Source of the DNA: Burkholderiales bacterium RIFCSPLOWO2_12_FULL_61_40 | Lineage (GTDB): Bacteria > Pseudomonadota > Gammaproteobacteria > Burkholderiales > Burkholderiaceae_C | Assembly: GCA_001770935.1 (NCBI GenBank) | Contig: MESI01000026.1 | Coordinates: 51,285-115,284 of the forward strand | Direction of reading: 5' to 3' | Length of the DNA: 64,000 nucleotides | In this document: positions 50,942-60,938 of the stretch, piece after piece | Position numbering within the stretch: the stretch's first letter is position 1 | Layout of the letters: each line of letters opens with the position of its first letter | Made by a program: the position numbers and the translations under genes | The notes under the pieces: generated by a model | Told to the model about the DNA's origin: nothing | What the model saw: only the letters and a program-made list of their open reading frames with translations | Database searches by the model: none

Positions 50942-51691
50942 ATGAAAGTCCTGGTCGCAGTCAAGCGTGTGGTGGACTACAACGTGAAAGTCCGCGTCAA
51001 GTCGGACAACAGCGGTGTAGATATCGCCAACGTCAAAATGAGCATGAACCCCTTTGACGAAATCGCCATGGAAGAGGCGGTGCGTTTGAAGGAAAAGGGC
51101 GTGGTTACCGAGGTGATCGCCGTGTCCTGCGGCGTCCCACAATGCACGGATACCCTGCGCACCGCCATGGCCATTGGCGCGGACCGCGGCATTCTGGTCG
51201 AAACCACCGAGGAACTGCAGCCTTTGGCAGTCGCCAAGCTGCTCAAGGCCCTGGTCGACAAAGAACAACCCGGCCTGGTGATTCTGGGCAAACAAGCCAT
51301 TGACGACGACTGCAACCAGACCGGCCAGATGCTGGCCGCCTTGGCGGACCTGCCCCAAGCCACCTTTGCCAGCAAAGTGGACATTGCCGAGGGCAAGGCC
51401 CAGATCACCCGTGAAGTGGACGGTGGCTCGGAATACCTTTCTCTCAGCCTGCCCGCCATCATCACCACCGACCTGCGCCTGAATGCGCCCCGGTATGTGA
51501 CCTTGCCCAACATCATGAAGGCCAAGAAAAAGCCGCTGGATATCGTCAAACCCGAAGACCTGGGCGTGAACGTGAGCCCCCGCATCAAGACCTTGCGGGT
51601 GGTGGAGCCGCCCCAGCGTAGCGCCGGTACCAAGGTGCCTGATGTGGCCACGCTGGTTGCCAAACTCAAAGCAGAAGCGAAGGTAATTTGA
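50942..51691 (+). CDS. etfB: Electron transfer flavoprotein beta subunit EtfB
   Basis: A 249-aa ETF beta subunit. The N-terminal [35 protein letters not shown], and [17 protein letters not shown] (AMP-site region) match the family. The spacing to the dehydrogenase (9 bp) and to etfA (3 bp) argues for an ETF pair dedicated to dimethylglycine oxidation, which delivers electrons to an ETF:ubiquinone oxidoreductase not in this window. Confidence 0.92.
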   Translation: MKVLVAVKRVVDYNVKVRVKSDNSGVDIANVKMSMNPFDEIAMEEAVRLKEKGVVTEVIAVSCGVPQCTDTLRTAMAIGADRGILVETTEELQPLAVAKLLKALVDKEQPGLVILGKQAIDDDCNQTGQMLAALADLPQATFASKVDIAEGKAQITREVDGGSEYLSLSLPAIITTDLRLNAPRYVTLPNIMKAKKKPLDIVKPEDLGVNVSPRIKTLRVVEPPQRSAGTKVPDVATLVAKLKAEAKVI

Positions 51692-51694
51692 AAA

Positions 51695-52639
51695 ATGACT
51701 TCCCTCGCGCAAGTTCTCGTTGTGGCCGAACACGACAACGCATCCATCAAGGGTGCCACCCTCAACACCGTGACCGCTGCCGCCCAGTGCGGTGGTGACG
51801 TGCATGTGCTGGTGGCGGGCGCCAATGCCGCCGCCGCAGCCGCTGCTGCTGCGCAAATCGCAGGCGTCACCAAGGTCCTGCATGTGGACGACGCCGACCT
51901 GGCCCACGGCCTGGCCGAAAACGTGACGGCCCAGATTCTGGCCGTGGCCTCCAATTACAGCCACCTGGTGTTTCCCGCAACCGCTTCCGGCAAAAACGTG
52001 GCCCCCCGCGTGGCCGCCAAGCTCGATGTGGGCCAGGTGTCGGACATCACCAAAGTGGTCAGCGCCGACACCTTTGAGCGTCCCATCTATGCCGGCAACG
52101 CCATTGCCACCGTGCAAAGCACAGACGCCGTCAAAGTGCTGACCGTGCGTACGACAGGCTTCGACCCCGCAGCTGCCACCGGTGGCAGCGCGGCGGTGGA
52201 AGTGCTGGCCGCCGTGGGCGCCAGTGCAGCTGTGAGCTTCATGGGTTCCGAAATCGCCAAGAACGACCGTCCCGAGCTCACCGCCGCCAAGATCATCGTC
52301 TCCGGTGGCCGGGCTTTGGGTTCCAGCGAGAAGTTCATGGAAGTCATGACCCCGCTGGCCGACAAGCTGGGTGCTGCCATGGGTGCATCACGCGCTGCGG
52401 TGGACGCGGGCTACGCGCCCAACGACTGGCAAGTGGGCCAGACCGGCAAGATCGTGGCACCCCAGCTGTATGTGGCCTGCGGTATCAGCGGTGCGATCCA
52501 GCACTTGGCTGGTATGAAGGACTCCAAGGTCATTGTGGCCATCAACAAAGACCCCGAGGCGCCGATTTTCAGCGTGGCCGACTACGGCCTGGAGGCCGAT
52601 CTGTTTGTGGCCGTGCCCGAATTGGCTTCGGTGCTTTGA
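51695..52639 (+). CDS. etfA: Electron transfer flavoprotein alpha subunit EtfA
   Basis: A 314-aa ETF alpha subunit. The FAD-binding domain (about residues 195-310) has [34 protein letters not shown] and [16 protein letters not shown]. An Ala-rich stretch around residues 45-55 is normal for the N-terminal domain. It forms a heterodimer with EtfB. Confidence 0.92.
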   Translation: MTSLAQVLVVAEHDNASIKGATLNTVTAAAQCGGDVHVLVAGANAAAAAAAAAQIAGVTKVLHVDDADLAHGLAENVTAQILAVASNYSHLVFPATASGKNVAPRVAAKLDVGQVSDITKVVSADTFERPIYAGNAIATVQSTDAVKVLTVRTTGFDPAAATGGSAAVEVLAAVGASAAVSFMGSEIAKNDRPELTAAKIIVSGGRALGSSEKFMEVMTPLADKLGAAMGASRAAVDAGYAPNDWQVGQTGKIVAPQLYVACGISGAIQHLAGMKDSKVIVAINKDPEAPIFSVADYGLEADLFVAVPELASVL

Positions 52640-52665
52640 TGCTTGGCAGACAGGAGGGGCAAGCG

Positions 52666-52983
52666 GTGTCCAGGGAACTCGTTCGGCAAATGCGTACTAC
52701 GGTGTCCCACGGCATGGTCTTGGATGCATCGGAAGAATCTTTGGAGCGGGCGCAGCTGGCAGCGGCCCAGTTGCTGGAGCGCAGCGTGGCATTGGGCCAC
52801 CGCCGTTTGTCCGTGGTGCGTTTGAGCGTCGCTGCACAATGCGGGGCCGCCGTGCCCCTGGCGCACTGGAACTATTGCTATTCCGTGGCACGTTCCAGCG
52901 GTGACCCGCGCATTCGCACCCTGTTCTTGGACGCCGCCCACGCGGCGCAGCAGGAGTTTTGTTTGCCTGCCGCACGCGTTTGA
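52666..52983 (+). CDS. Small protein of unknown function behind etfA
   Basis: A 105-aa protein that I do not recognise. GTG 52666 has a near-perfect ribosome binding site (AGGAGGGG, 52652-52658 region) six bases upstream; an ATG at 52639 overlapping the etfA stop would add nine residues. It is mostly helical with a few Cys (AAQCGAAV, NYCYSV, EFCLP) and no membrane segment or signal. Same strand and 26 bp from etfA suggest co-expression with the dimethylglycine module. No function is proposed. Confidence 0.6.
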   Translation: MSRELVRQMRTTVSHGMVLDASEESLERAQLAAAQLLERSVALGHRRLSVVRLSVAAQCGAAVPLAHWNYCYSVARSSGDPRIRTLFLDAAHAAQQEFCLPAARV

Positions 52984-52993
52984 CGCAGCGCTT

Positions 52994-53094
52994 ATTCCGT
53001 TTTCAGATCAATGGGAGAGTAGGCGCCCCGACGCAGGCAGTGCTTTAGCACGACAAGGAGGGGCAACGACCTATCGCATGGATATGGAAATGGA
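52994..53094 (-). repeat. 101-bp dispersed intergenic repeat, copy 2 (inverted relative to copy 1)
   Basis: About 90% identical to the reverse complement of 20546-20646, with about ten substitutions and no gap. It occupies the space between the small etf-linked gene and the convergent fdsD, so the same element occurs both inside an operon and between convergent genes. Confidence 0.85.
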
Positions 53095-53095
53095 A

Positions 53096-53323
53096 TTACC
53101 GTATCAAGGCGCGGTGTGTGTGCACCGACTCCCGCACCATCGCGCTGATGGGCGGCGTGCCCTCGGCATCCACCAGGTCTAGGAAGGCCTCGCGCATGCG
53201 CGGGTCCCAAAACTTTTTCAGGTGCATCGCAATGCCTTCCAGGGCCTCCTGGCGGTCGGGCATGCTCTCAAAAAACGTTCCTATGTGGTTGGCCATGCGG
53301 ACCAGTTGCTCGTCTTGTGTCAT
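53096..53323 (-). CDS. fdsD: Formate dehydrogenase delta subunit FdsD
   Basis: A 75-aa helical accessory subunit of soluble NAD-dependent formate dehydrogenase. LVRMANHIGTFFES and KKFWDPRMREAFL are the recognisable motifs. It overlaps the fdhD end by four bases and ends the fdsGBA-fdhD-fdsD operon. Confidence 0.9.
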   Translation of the reverse strand: MTQDEQLVRMANHIGTFFESMPDRQEALEGIAMHLKKFWDPRMREAFLDLVDAEGTPPISAMVRESVHTHRALIR

Positions 53324-54153
53324 GTGTCGTTCCGGTTCAGCCGCGCAGGGTGGCTGTAAATTGAAGCGTCTTCACCACGGGTAAAGCCCAGCAAGGTCAG
53401 GCCGGCCGCCTGGGCCACGTCTACCGCCAGTCCGGTGACACCCGACACGGCTGCCAGCAGGCCCACGCCGATGGCGGCGGTTTTTTGCACCATTTCAAAA
53501 CTGGCCCGGCTGGTGATGGCGATGAAGCCCTCTGCCGCAGGGCGGCCTTCGCGCAGCAAGGCGCCCACCAGCTTGTCCAGCGCATTGTGCCGACCCACGT
53601 CTTCGCGCAGCAGCGCGATGCTGCCGTCCGCCGTGCACCAGGCGGCGGCATGGCTGGTGCCGGTGGCCGCCAGCAAAGGCTGGTGTGCACGCAGGCTGGC
53701 CACCGCCCGGGTCACGGCACGCGCCGGGAAAGACGGCGTGGTGGGCAACGGTGCGGGGCGGCGCACCGCATGGGCCAGGCTTTGGGTGCCACACAGGCCG
53801 CAGCCGGTGCGCCCGGCCAGGGTGCGGCGCCGGTCCCGAAGGCGGGCGAAATTCGCCGCGGCGATGTGCACCTGCAGGGTGTAGCCCAGCGCCGAGGCGG
53901 TCCACTCGCAATCGTGGATCTGGGCGGCCGTGTCAATAATGCCCTCGGTCAGTGCAAAGCCGTAGGCAAAGTCTTCCAGGTCGGCAGGCGTTGCCATCAT
54001 GACCGCGTGGGAGATGCCGTTGAACTCCAAGGCCACCGGGGATTCTTCCGCCACGCAGTCGGGGTCTTCGCGCCCCGCTACACCGTCCAGGCGGCGCACC
54101 CGCAGCGTGCGGTAGGCCTGCGCATAGGGCTGGGGCAATTCAGACAGGTCCAT
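53320..54153 (-). CDS. fdhD: Formate dehydrogenase sulfurtransferase FdhD/FdsC
   Basis: A 277-aa sulfurtransferase needed to sulfurate the bis-MGD cofactor of formate dehydrogenase. The redox pair is C118/C121 (GCGLCG), and the GFTRGEDASIYS motif lies near the C-terminus. ATG 54153 has AAGGGGG five bases upstream; an ATG at 54168 overlapping the fdsA stop would add five residues. Its place between fdsA and fdsD matches fdsC in Cupriavidus. Confidence 0.88.
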   Translation of the reverse strand: MDLSELPQPYAQAYRTLRVRRLDGVAGREDPDCVAEESPVALEFNGISHAVMMATPADLEDFAYGFALTEGIIDTAAQIHDCEWTASALGYTLQVHIAAANFARLRDRRRTLAGRTGCGLCGTQSLAHAVRRPAPLPTTPSFPARAVTRAVASLRAHQPLLAATGTSHAAAWCTADGSIALLREDVGRHNALDKLVGALLREGRPAAEGFIAITSRASFEMVQKTAAIGVGLLAAVSGVTGLAVDVAQAAGLTLLGFTRGEDASIYSHPARLNRNDT

Positions 54154-54164
54154 GTCGGCCCCCT

Positions 54165-57074
54165 TCATCCTGCGGCTGTTGCGCCCGCCTCGGTGGGCGG
54201 CTGCGCGGCTTGAGCCAGTGCCAGTTGCTCGGTGTTGAAGCGGGAATAGGATTCTTGCCAGGGTGAGGCTTGCGCCACCGGCATCACCTGCACGGCCGTG
54301 ACCTTGTACTCCGGGCAGTTGGTAGCCCAGTCGGAGTTGTCCGTGGTGATGACGTTGGCGCCCGATTCCGGGAAGTGGAAGGTGGTGTACACCACGCCCA
54401 CCTGCATGCGCTCGGTGAGCACGGCGCGCAGCACGGTCTGCCCGGCGCGGCTTTCGATGCCCACCCAGTCGTCTTGCCGAATGCCGCGTTCCTGCGCGTC
54501 GTGCGGATGGATCTCCAGCCGGTCTTCGTTGTGCCATTGTGTGTTGGGCGTGCGCCGGGTTTGCGCCCCCACGTTGTACTGCGACAGAATGCGCCCGGTG
54601 GTCAGGATCAGGGGGAAGCGGCGTGTCACTTTTTCATCGGTGGCCACGTACTGGGTGATGATGAAACGCCCCTTGCCGCGCACGAAGTGGTCCACATGCA
54701 TGGTTTCGGTGCCCAGTGTGGCGGTGCTGTCATTGCAGGGCCATTGCACGCTGCCATGGCGTTCTATTTTCTCAAAGCTGACGCCCTGAAAACTTGGCGT
54801 CAAGGCGGCAATCTCGGCCATGATCTCGCGCGGGTGGCGGTAGTGCATGGGGTAGCCCAGGGCATTCGAGAGCTTGGCGGTCACTTCCCAGTCTGCCAGC
54901 CCGGCCAGGGGCGGCATGACCTTGCGCACCCGCGATATGCGCCGCTCGGCATTGGTGAAGGTGCCGTCTTTCTCCAGAAAAGAGGAGCCGGGCAGGAATA
55001 CATGGGCGTATTTGGCGGTCTCGTTCAGAAACAGGTCCTGCACCACCACACACTCCATGGCCTTGAGCGCGGCGGTGACGTGTTGGGTGTTGGGGTCGGA
55101 CTGCACGATGTCCTCGCCCTCGCAGTACAAGCCCAGGAAGTGGCCCGCCTGCGCGGCGTCCAGCATGTTGGGGATGCGCAAACCCGGCTCGGGGTCCAGC
55201 ACCACGCCCCAGGCCGCGTCAAACTGGCTGCGCACCGTGCTGTCGGAGATGTGGCGGTAGCCCGGCAGTTCGTGCGGAAAGGAGCCCATGTCGCACGCGC
55301 CCTGCACATTGTTCTGGCCGCGCAAGGGGTTCACGCCCACGCCCTCGCGGCCCACATTGCCGGTGGCCATGGCCAGGTTGGCAATGCCCATCACCATGGT
55401 GGAGCCCTGGGCGTGTTCGGTCACACCCAGCCCGTAGTAGATGGCCGCACGCGGACGCTGCCCCGTAGCGGCCGTTCCATCGCTCGCGCCGGTGGCGTAC
55501 AGGCGGGCGGCGGCGCGCACCGTCTCGGCGGGCACGCCGGTCACTGCTGCCATGGCTTCGGGCGAGTTCTCGGCCCTTGCCACAAAGTCGCGCCACTGCT
55601 GGAAGGCTTTGGCATCGCAGCGTTCGGCAATAAAGGCATCGGCCAGCAGGCCTTCGGTCACGATCACATGGGCCAGCGCGGTGATGACGGCGACATTGGT
55701 GCCGGGCTTGAGTTGCAGGTGGTGTTCGGCCCGGATGTGGGGCGCGTCCACCAGGTCAATTTGCCGTGGGTCGATCACGATCAGGCGCGCACCTTCGCGC
55801 AAGCGCTTCTTCATGCGCGATGCAAACACCGGGTGCGCCGCCGACGGGTTGGCCCCGATGACCATGATGACATCGGCTTTCTCCACCGACTTGAAGGTTT
55901 GGGTACCGGCGGAGGTGCCAAAGGTTTGCCCCAGGCCATAGCCGGTGGGCGAGTGGCAGACGCGGGCGCAGGTGTCCACATTGTTGTTGCCAAAGGCCGC
56001 GCGCACCAGTTTTTGCACCAGGTAGGTTTCTTCGTTGGTGCAGCGCGAGGAGGTGATGCCACCCACCGCATTCTTGCCGTGTTGGGCCTGGATGCGGCGG
56101 AATTCGCTGGCCGCATGGTCGATGGCCTCGTCCCAGCTGACTTCCCGCCAGGGGTCGGTGATGGCCTTGCGGACCATGGGCCGGGTCATGCGGTCTTTGT
56201 GTGTGGCATAGCCCCAGGCAAACCGGCCTTTGATGCAGGAGTGGCCTTCGTTGGCCTTGCCGTCTTTCCACGGCACCATGCGCACCACTTCATTGCCCTT
56301 CATCTCGGCTTTGAAGGCACAGCCCACGCCGCAATAGGCGCAGGTGGTGATGACGCTGTGTTCGGGCTGGCCCCACTGGACCACGGTTTTTTCTTGCAAA
56401 GTGGCGGTCGGGCAGGCCTGCACGCAGGCGCCGCAGCTCACGCAGTCCGACTCCATGAAGGACTGGCCTTGGCCCGGCGACACGCGCGACGCAAAGCCAC
56501 GCCCCTGGATCGTCAGGGCGAAGGTGCCCTGCACCTCCTCGCAGGCGCGCACACAGCGGTTGCACACAATGCATTTGGAGCTGTCGAAGCTGAAGTAGGG
56601 GTTGGATTCGTCTTTGGGCGCGCCCAGGTGGTTGGCGCCGCCAGTGCCGTAACGCACTTCGCGCAGGCCGGTGGCGCCGGCCATGTCTTGCAGCTCGCAA
56701 TCGCCGTTGGCGGAACAGGTGAGGCAGTCCAGCGGGTGGTCCGAGATGGTCAGTTCCATCACGCCTTTGCGCAGCGCGTGCAGCTTGGGGCTGTGGGTGT
56801 GCACTTTCATGCCCGCTTCGGCCGGCGTGGTGCAGGACGCGGGGTAACCTTTGCGGCCTTCGATTTCGACCAGGCACAAACGGCAGGAGCCAAAAGGCTC
56901 CAGGCTGTCGGTGGCGCAGAGTTTGGGCACTGCAATGCCCGCGTCCATCGCCGCACGCATCAGCGAGGTGCCCGCCGGCACGGTGACACTTTCGCCGTCA
57001 ATTTCCAGGGTGATCTCTTGGGTGGATACGCGCAGCGGCGTGCCAAAGTCGGTGTCGTGGGGGTGTTCAAACAT
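54165..57074 (-). CDS. fdsA: NAD-dependent formate dehydrogenase alpha subunit FdsA (molybdenum)
   Basis: A 969-aa catalytic subunit. The N-terminal [2Fe-2S] domain has C53, C64, C67 and C81; a NuoG-like cluster follows (HPLDCLTCSANGDC), then two ferredoxin clusters (CIVCNRCVRAC; CVSCGACVQACP), and the entry [4Fe-4S] site CAYCGVGC near residue 245. The molybdenum ligand is C373 in RVCHSPTGYG, so it is the cysteine, not the selenocysteine, form. It oxidises formate released by PurU to CO2 and passes electrons to FdsB. Confidence 0.93.
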   Translation of the reverse strand: MFEHPHDTDFGTPLRVSTQEITLEIDGESVTVPAGTSLMRAAMDAGIAVPKLCATDSLEPFGSCRLCLVEIEGRKGYPASCTTPAEAGMKVHTHSPKLHALRKGVMELTISDHPLDCLTCSANGDCELQDMAGATGLREVRYGTGGANHLGAPKDESNPYFSFDSSKCIVCNRCVRACEEVQGTFALTIQGRGFASRVSPGQGQSFMESDCVSCGACVQACPTATLQEKTVVQWGQPEHSVITTCAYCGVGCAFKAEMKGNEVVRMVPWKDGKANEGHSCIKGRFAWGYATHKDRMTRPMVRKAITDPWREVSWDEAIDHAASEFRRIQAQHGKNAVGGITSSRCTNEETYLVQKLVRAAFGNNNVDTCARVCHSPTGYGLGQTFGTSAGTQTFKSVEKADVIMVIGANPSAAHPVFASRMKKRLREGARLIVIDPRQIDLVDAPHIRAEHHLQLKPGTNVAVITALAHVIVTEGLLADAFIAERCDAKAFQQWRDFVARAENSPEAMAAVTGVPAETVRAAARLYATGASDGTAATGQRPRAAIYYGLGVTEHAQGSTMVMGIANLAMATGNVGREGVGVNPLRGQNNVQGACDMGSFPHELPGYRHISDSTVRSQFDAAWGVVLDPEPGLRIPNMLDAAQAGHFLGLYCEGEDIVQSDPNTQHVTAALKAMECVVVQDLFLNETAKYAHVFLPGSSFLEKDGTFTNAERRISRVRKVMPPLAGLADWEVTAKLSNALGYPMHYRHPREIMAEIAALTPSFQGVSFEKIERHGSVQWPCNDSTATLGTETMHVDHFVRGKGRFIITQYVATDEKVTRRFPLILTTGRILSQYNVGAQTRRTPNTQWHNEDRLEIHPHDAQERGIRQDDWVGIESRAGQTVLRAVLTERMQVGVVYTTFHFPESGANVITTDNSDWATNCPEYKVTAVQVMPVAQASPWQESYSRFNTEQLALAQAAQPPTEAGATAAG

Positions 57075-57098
57075 GGTGCTTTCCTGCGGCGACGGGGT

Positions 57099-58645
<1,547 letters not shown>

Positions 58646-58655
<10 letters not shown>

Positions 58656-59152
58656 GTGGCACTCCTTGCCGCTGCCACCAGCCGGTCGAACTGCTCGGCA
58701 TCGACCCGCGCATGGGGTTGTTCATTCAGCGCCAGAGCCGGGGCCGTGGAGCACAGGCCCAGGCAGTACACCGGCGCCAGCGTGATGGCGCCGTCCGCGC
58801 TGGTGCCGCCCTGCGCCGTTTGGCTGGCGTCGAGCGCCAGCGTGTCGCAGGCATGCGCCCACAGGCGGTTGGCACCCATGGCCTGGCAGGCCTCGGCCCG
58901 GCACAGTTGCAGGACGGTAGGGGCGCTCGGCTCGGTCCGAAAGTGGTGGTAGAAGCTGAGCACACCATGCACCTCGGCCCGCGACAGGTGCAACTCGCTG
59001 GCGATCAGGCCCACTGCGGCGGCGGGCACATGGCCCAGGGCATCCTGGATGTCATGCAGGATGGGCAGCAGCGCTCCCGGCAACTGTTTTTTGGCTGCCA
59101 CCAGGGCTTGAATCCGCTCTGGCGGAGGCGTTCCATCCACGACCGATGACAT
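58646..59152 (-). CDS. fdsG: NAD-dependent formate dehydrogenase gamma subunit FdsG
   Basis: A 168-aa NuoE-like subunit with a thioredoxin-type [2Fe-2S] site formed by CRAEAC and YCLGLC pairs. LLPILHDIQDALGHVP and HGVLSFYHHFRTEP are typical. ATG 59152 with AAGGAGA eight bases upstream is preferred to a longer frame from 59203. It is the first gene of the fds operon. Confidence 0.9.
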
Positions 59153-59221
59153 GGCTGTCTCCTTGTAGGCCACTCTCGGAGTGAGGGCGTGAGACAGTGT
59201 CAACGACGGGGCTGCAACGGG

Positions 59222-59236
59222 TCAAATTCCCTTTGA
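59222..59236. promoter_or_regulatory. Possible LysR-type operator upstream of fdsG
   Basis: TCAAA (59222-59226) and TTTGA (59232-59236) form an inverted repeat with a 5-nt spacer in the 153-bp gap between the LysR gene and fdsG. The size and place fit a LysR binding site, but no T-N11-A context was confirmed, and no GTCG-N17-GTCG site is present here. Confidence 0.3.
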
Positions 59237-59305
59237 ACTTGGCCCTATTCAGACTTTGAATGTTGAATGGCCCAGAGGCGCTGATTTCTGCGGGGCTGAT
59301 GCGGA

Positions 59306-60283
59306 CTAGGGCGTCTTGTCCACCGATGCGCGGCCCGTGGATTGCAGCATGCCGGAATGGGCCTGCGCATGGCGCAGCCAGTCGGCATCGTTGGCGAGAT
59401 GGAGCGCACAGCGCAGGGCGTGCGAGGGCCGCTCGGTGCACGCAAACATGAAGCCAATCGGCGTCAGTACCTCCGGCGCCACCAGGGGGATCGCTTCCAG
59501 TTCCGCATAACCGCGCAGCACCCCCACCAGCGCGCCCGGCAAGATGCTGCTGACCTGGCCCGCCATCACACTCAAACCGAGCGCCAGAATGGAATCGGTT
59601 TCTATGGCCGCCTGGACCTTGCAGCCCGCTTGCGCCAAGGCCGCATCGATGATTGCGCGGTTGTGCATTTCCGGCGTGAGCAGGCACAAGGGCAGCCGTG
59701 CTGCATCTGCCCACGCCATGGGGCGCTTGTGCAAGCGCAAGCCCTTTTTGGCGGGGGAATCTGCCCGGCGCAGCACAAAGTAGCGCTCCGTGTACTGGGC
59801 TATGGCCGTCATCCTGGCCGCCTTGGACTGCAAGCGCTGGGTGTAGCCCAGCGCAATGTCCACCGAGAGGTTTTCCAGGCCCGCCTCGATGTCCGGTGAG
59901 CTCATGGACCGCAGCACCAGGGACAGGCCGGGATGGCGTGCCTGCAGCATGCCGGCAAACTGCGCCGCGATGGGCATCACGGAAGGCACGGCGGCAATCG
60001 TCACCGCCCCTACCGGTTGGTCTGCGGTGCTTTGCAGATCTTGGCGCAGGAGTTCCTGCTCGTGCAGCACCCTTTGCGCCGTGATGAGTATCCTTTCCCC
60101 CTCCGGGGTCAAACTCTCGAAGGCGCGGCCCCGCTTCACGATGGCGGTCCCGAACTCCTTCTCCAGCGCGGTGATGGCGTTGGACAAAGCCGGCTGGGTG
60201 ATATGGCATGCCTGTGCGGCGCGTCCGAAATGCCGGTGCTGGTGCAGGGCGACCAGGTAGCGAAGTGAGGTGAACAAACTCAT
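59306..60283 (-). CDS. LysR-family transcriptional regulator, probably of the formate dehydrogenase operon
   Basis: A 325-aa LysR regulator: helix-turn-helix at about residues 15-45 (GRAAQACHITQPALSNAITALE) and a C-terminal effector domain with a CFA-type fold. It lies just upstream of fdsG on the same strand, the position of the LysR gene beside fds operons in related bacteria. ATG 60283 gives the standard start. Its effector is probably formate or a related C1 signal, by context only. Confidence 0.85.
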   Translation of the reverse strand: MSLFTSLRYLVALHQHRHFGRAAQACHITQPALSNAITALEKEFGTAIVKRGRAFESLTPEGERILITAQRVLHEQELLRQDLQSTADQPVGAVTIAAVPSVMPIAAQFAGMLQARHPGLSLVLRSMSSPDIEAGLENLSVDIALGYTQRLQSKAARMTAIAQYTERYFVLRRADSPAKKGLRLHKRPMAWADAARLPLCLLTPEMHNRAIIDAALAQAGCKVQAAIETDSILALGLSVMAGQVSSILPGALVGVLRGYAELEAIPLVAPEVLTPIGFMFACTERPSHALRCALHLANDADWLRHAQAHSGMLQSTGRASVDKTP

Positions 60284-60374
60284 GGCGTTGATGATAGCTA
60301 TACGCGTCACCCGAGACTATGATTGGGTTTCAACAAAAAAACCGCCTGTTGTTGGGTGAATATGGACGAGTCTG

Positions 60375-60902
60375 ATGCAAACACTTTTTGAAGCTGCCAA
60401 CCAAATTGCGCAAGAAATTGAGCGTACCCGCCAGCATTTGGCGAATCTTGAACAAGCCCTTGCGGGCCTCAAGCCCCTGATCGGGGTGGAACCCGCCACG
60501 ACGGCGCTGGTGTACACCGCACCACCGGCGGCGCAAACCGTGGAAGATGTCTCCGTGGTGCAGGCACGGGTCATCAATGCCGAGACCATTCAACCCAAGC
60601 CAGGCAAGGCTGTGGGGACGGTGAAATCCAAAACAAAGGCGTCCAAACCGGTGCAGCGCAAGGCAGGCAAAGCCTTGCCAGCCACCGGCACGGCGTTCTG
60701 GCTGGGGTGTTTTGGCCGCAAGAGCCTGGGGCTGGAAGAGTTGCTGGAGGCCGCTTCGCAGAAGCTGGATTTGGATGACTCGGGGCGCGCTGCCATCAAA
60801 AATCGCGCCAATGCATGGATATACAGTGCGGCGCGCAAGGGAACCCTCAAGGCGGTGGCGTCCAAGGACGGGCGCAAGCTGTACCAGCGCGTTCGGGCCT
60901 GA
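60375..60902 (+). CDS. Unknown coiled-coil protein
   Basis: A 175-aa protein I do not recognise. Residues 1-38 form an amphipathic helix likely to be coiled coil, residues ~65-105 are a Lys/Pro/Thr-rich linker, and residues ~108-175 form a compact basic domain (FWLGCFGRKSLGLEELLEAASQ... to the end) that could be a small winged or helical nucleic-acid binder. It starts 91 bp from the divergent LysR gene and 36 bp before the c-di-GMP protein gene, perhaps in one unit with it. Confidence 0.6.
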   Translation: MQTLFEAANQIAQEIERTRQHLANLEQALAGLKPLIGVEPATTALVYTAPPAAQTVEDVSVVQARVINAETIQPKPGKAVGTVKSKTKASKPVQRKAGKALPATGTAFWLGCFGRKSLGLEELLEAASQKLDLDDSGRAAIKNRANAWIYSAARKGTLKAVASKDGRKLYQRVRA

Positions 60903-60911
60903 AGACCCGAG

Positions 60912-60931
60912 CCGTCGTTGACCTTCGACGG
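60912..60931 (+). other. Small hairpin before the GGDEF-EAL gene
   Basis: CCGTCG (60912-60917) and CGACGG (60926-60931) pair around an 8-nt loop, 7 bp before the ATG. No T tract follows. It could affect translation of the next gene by covering its leader, but may be incidental. Confidence 0.25.
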
Positions 60932-60938
60932 TCCTGAA

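Noticed and set aside
60912-60931. CGTCG/CGACG hairpin before the GGDEF-EAL gene as a member of the GTCG operator family
   Set aside because: It is an inverted, not a direct, repeat, with no second half-site 21 bp away, and the gene is unrelated to the pathway.
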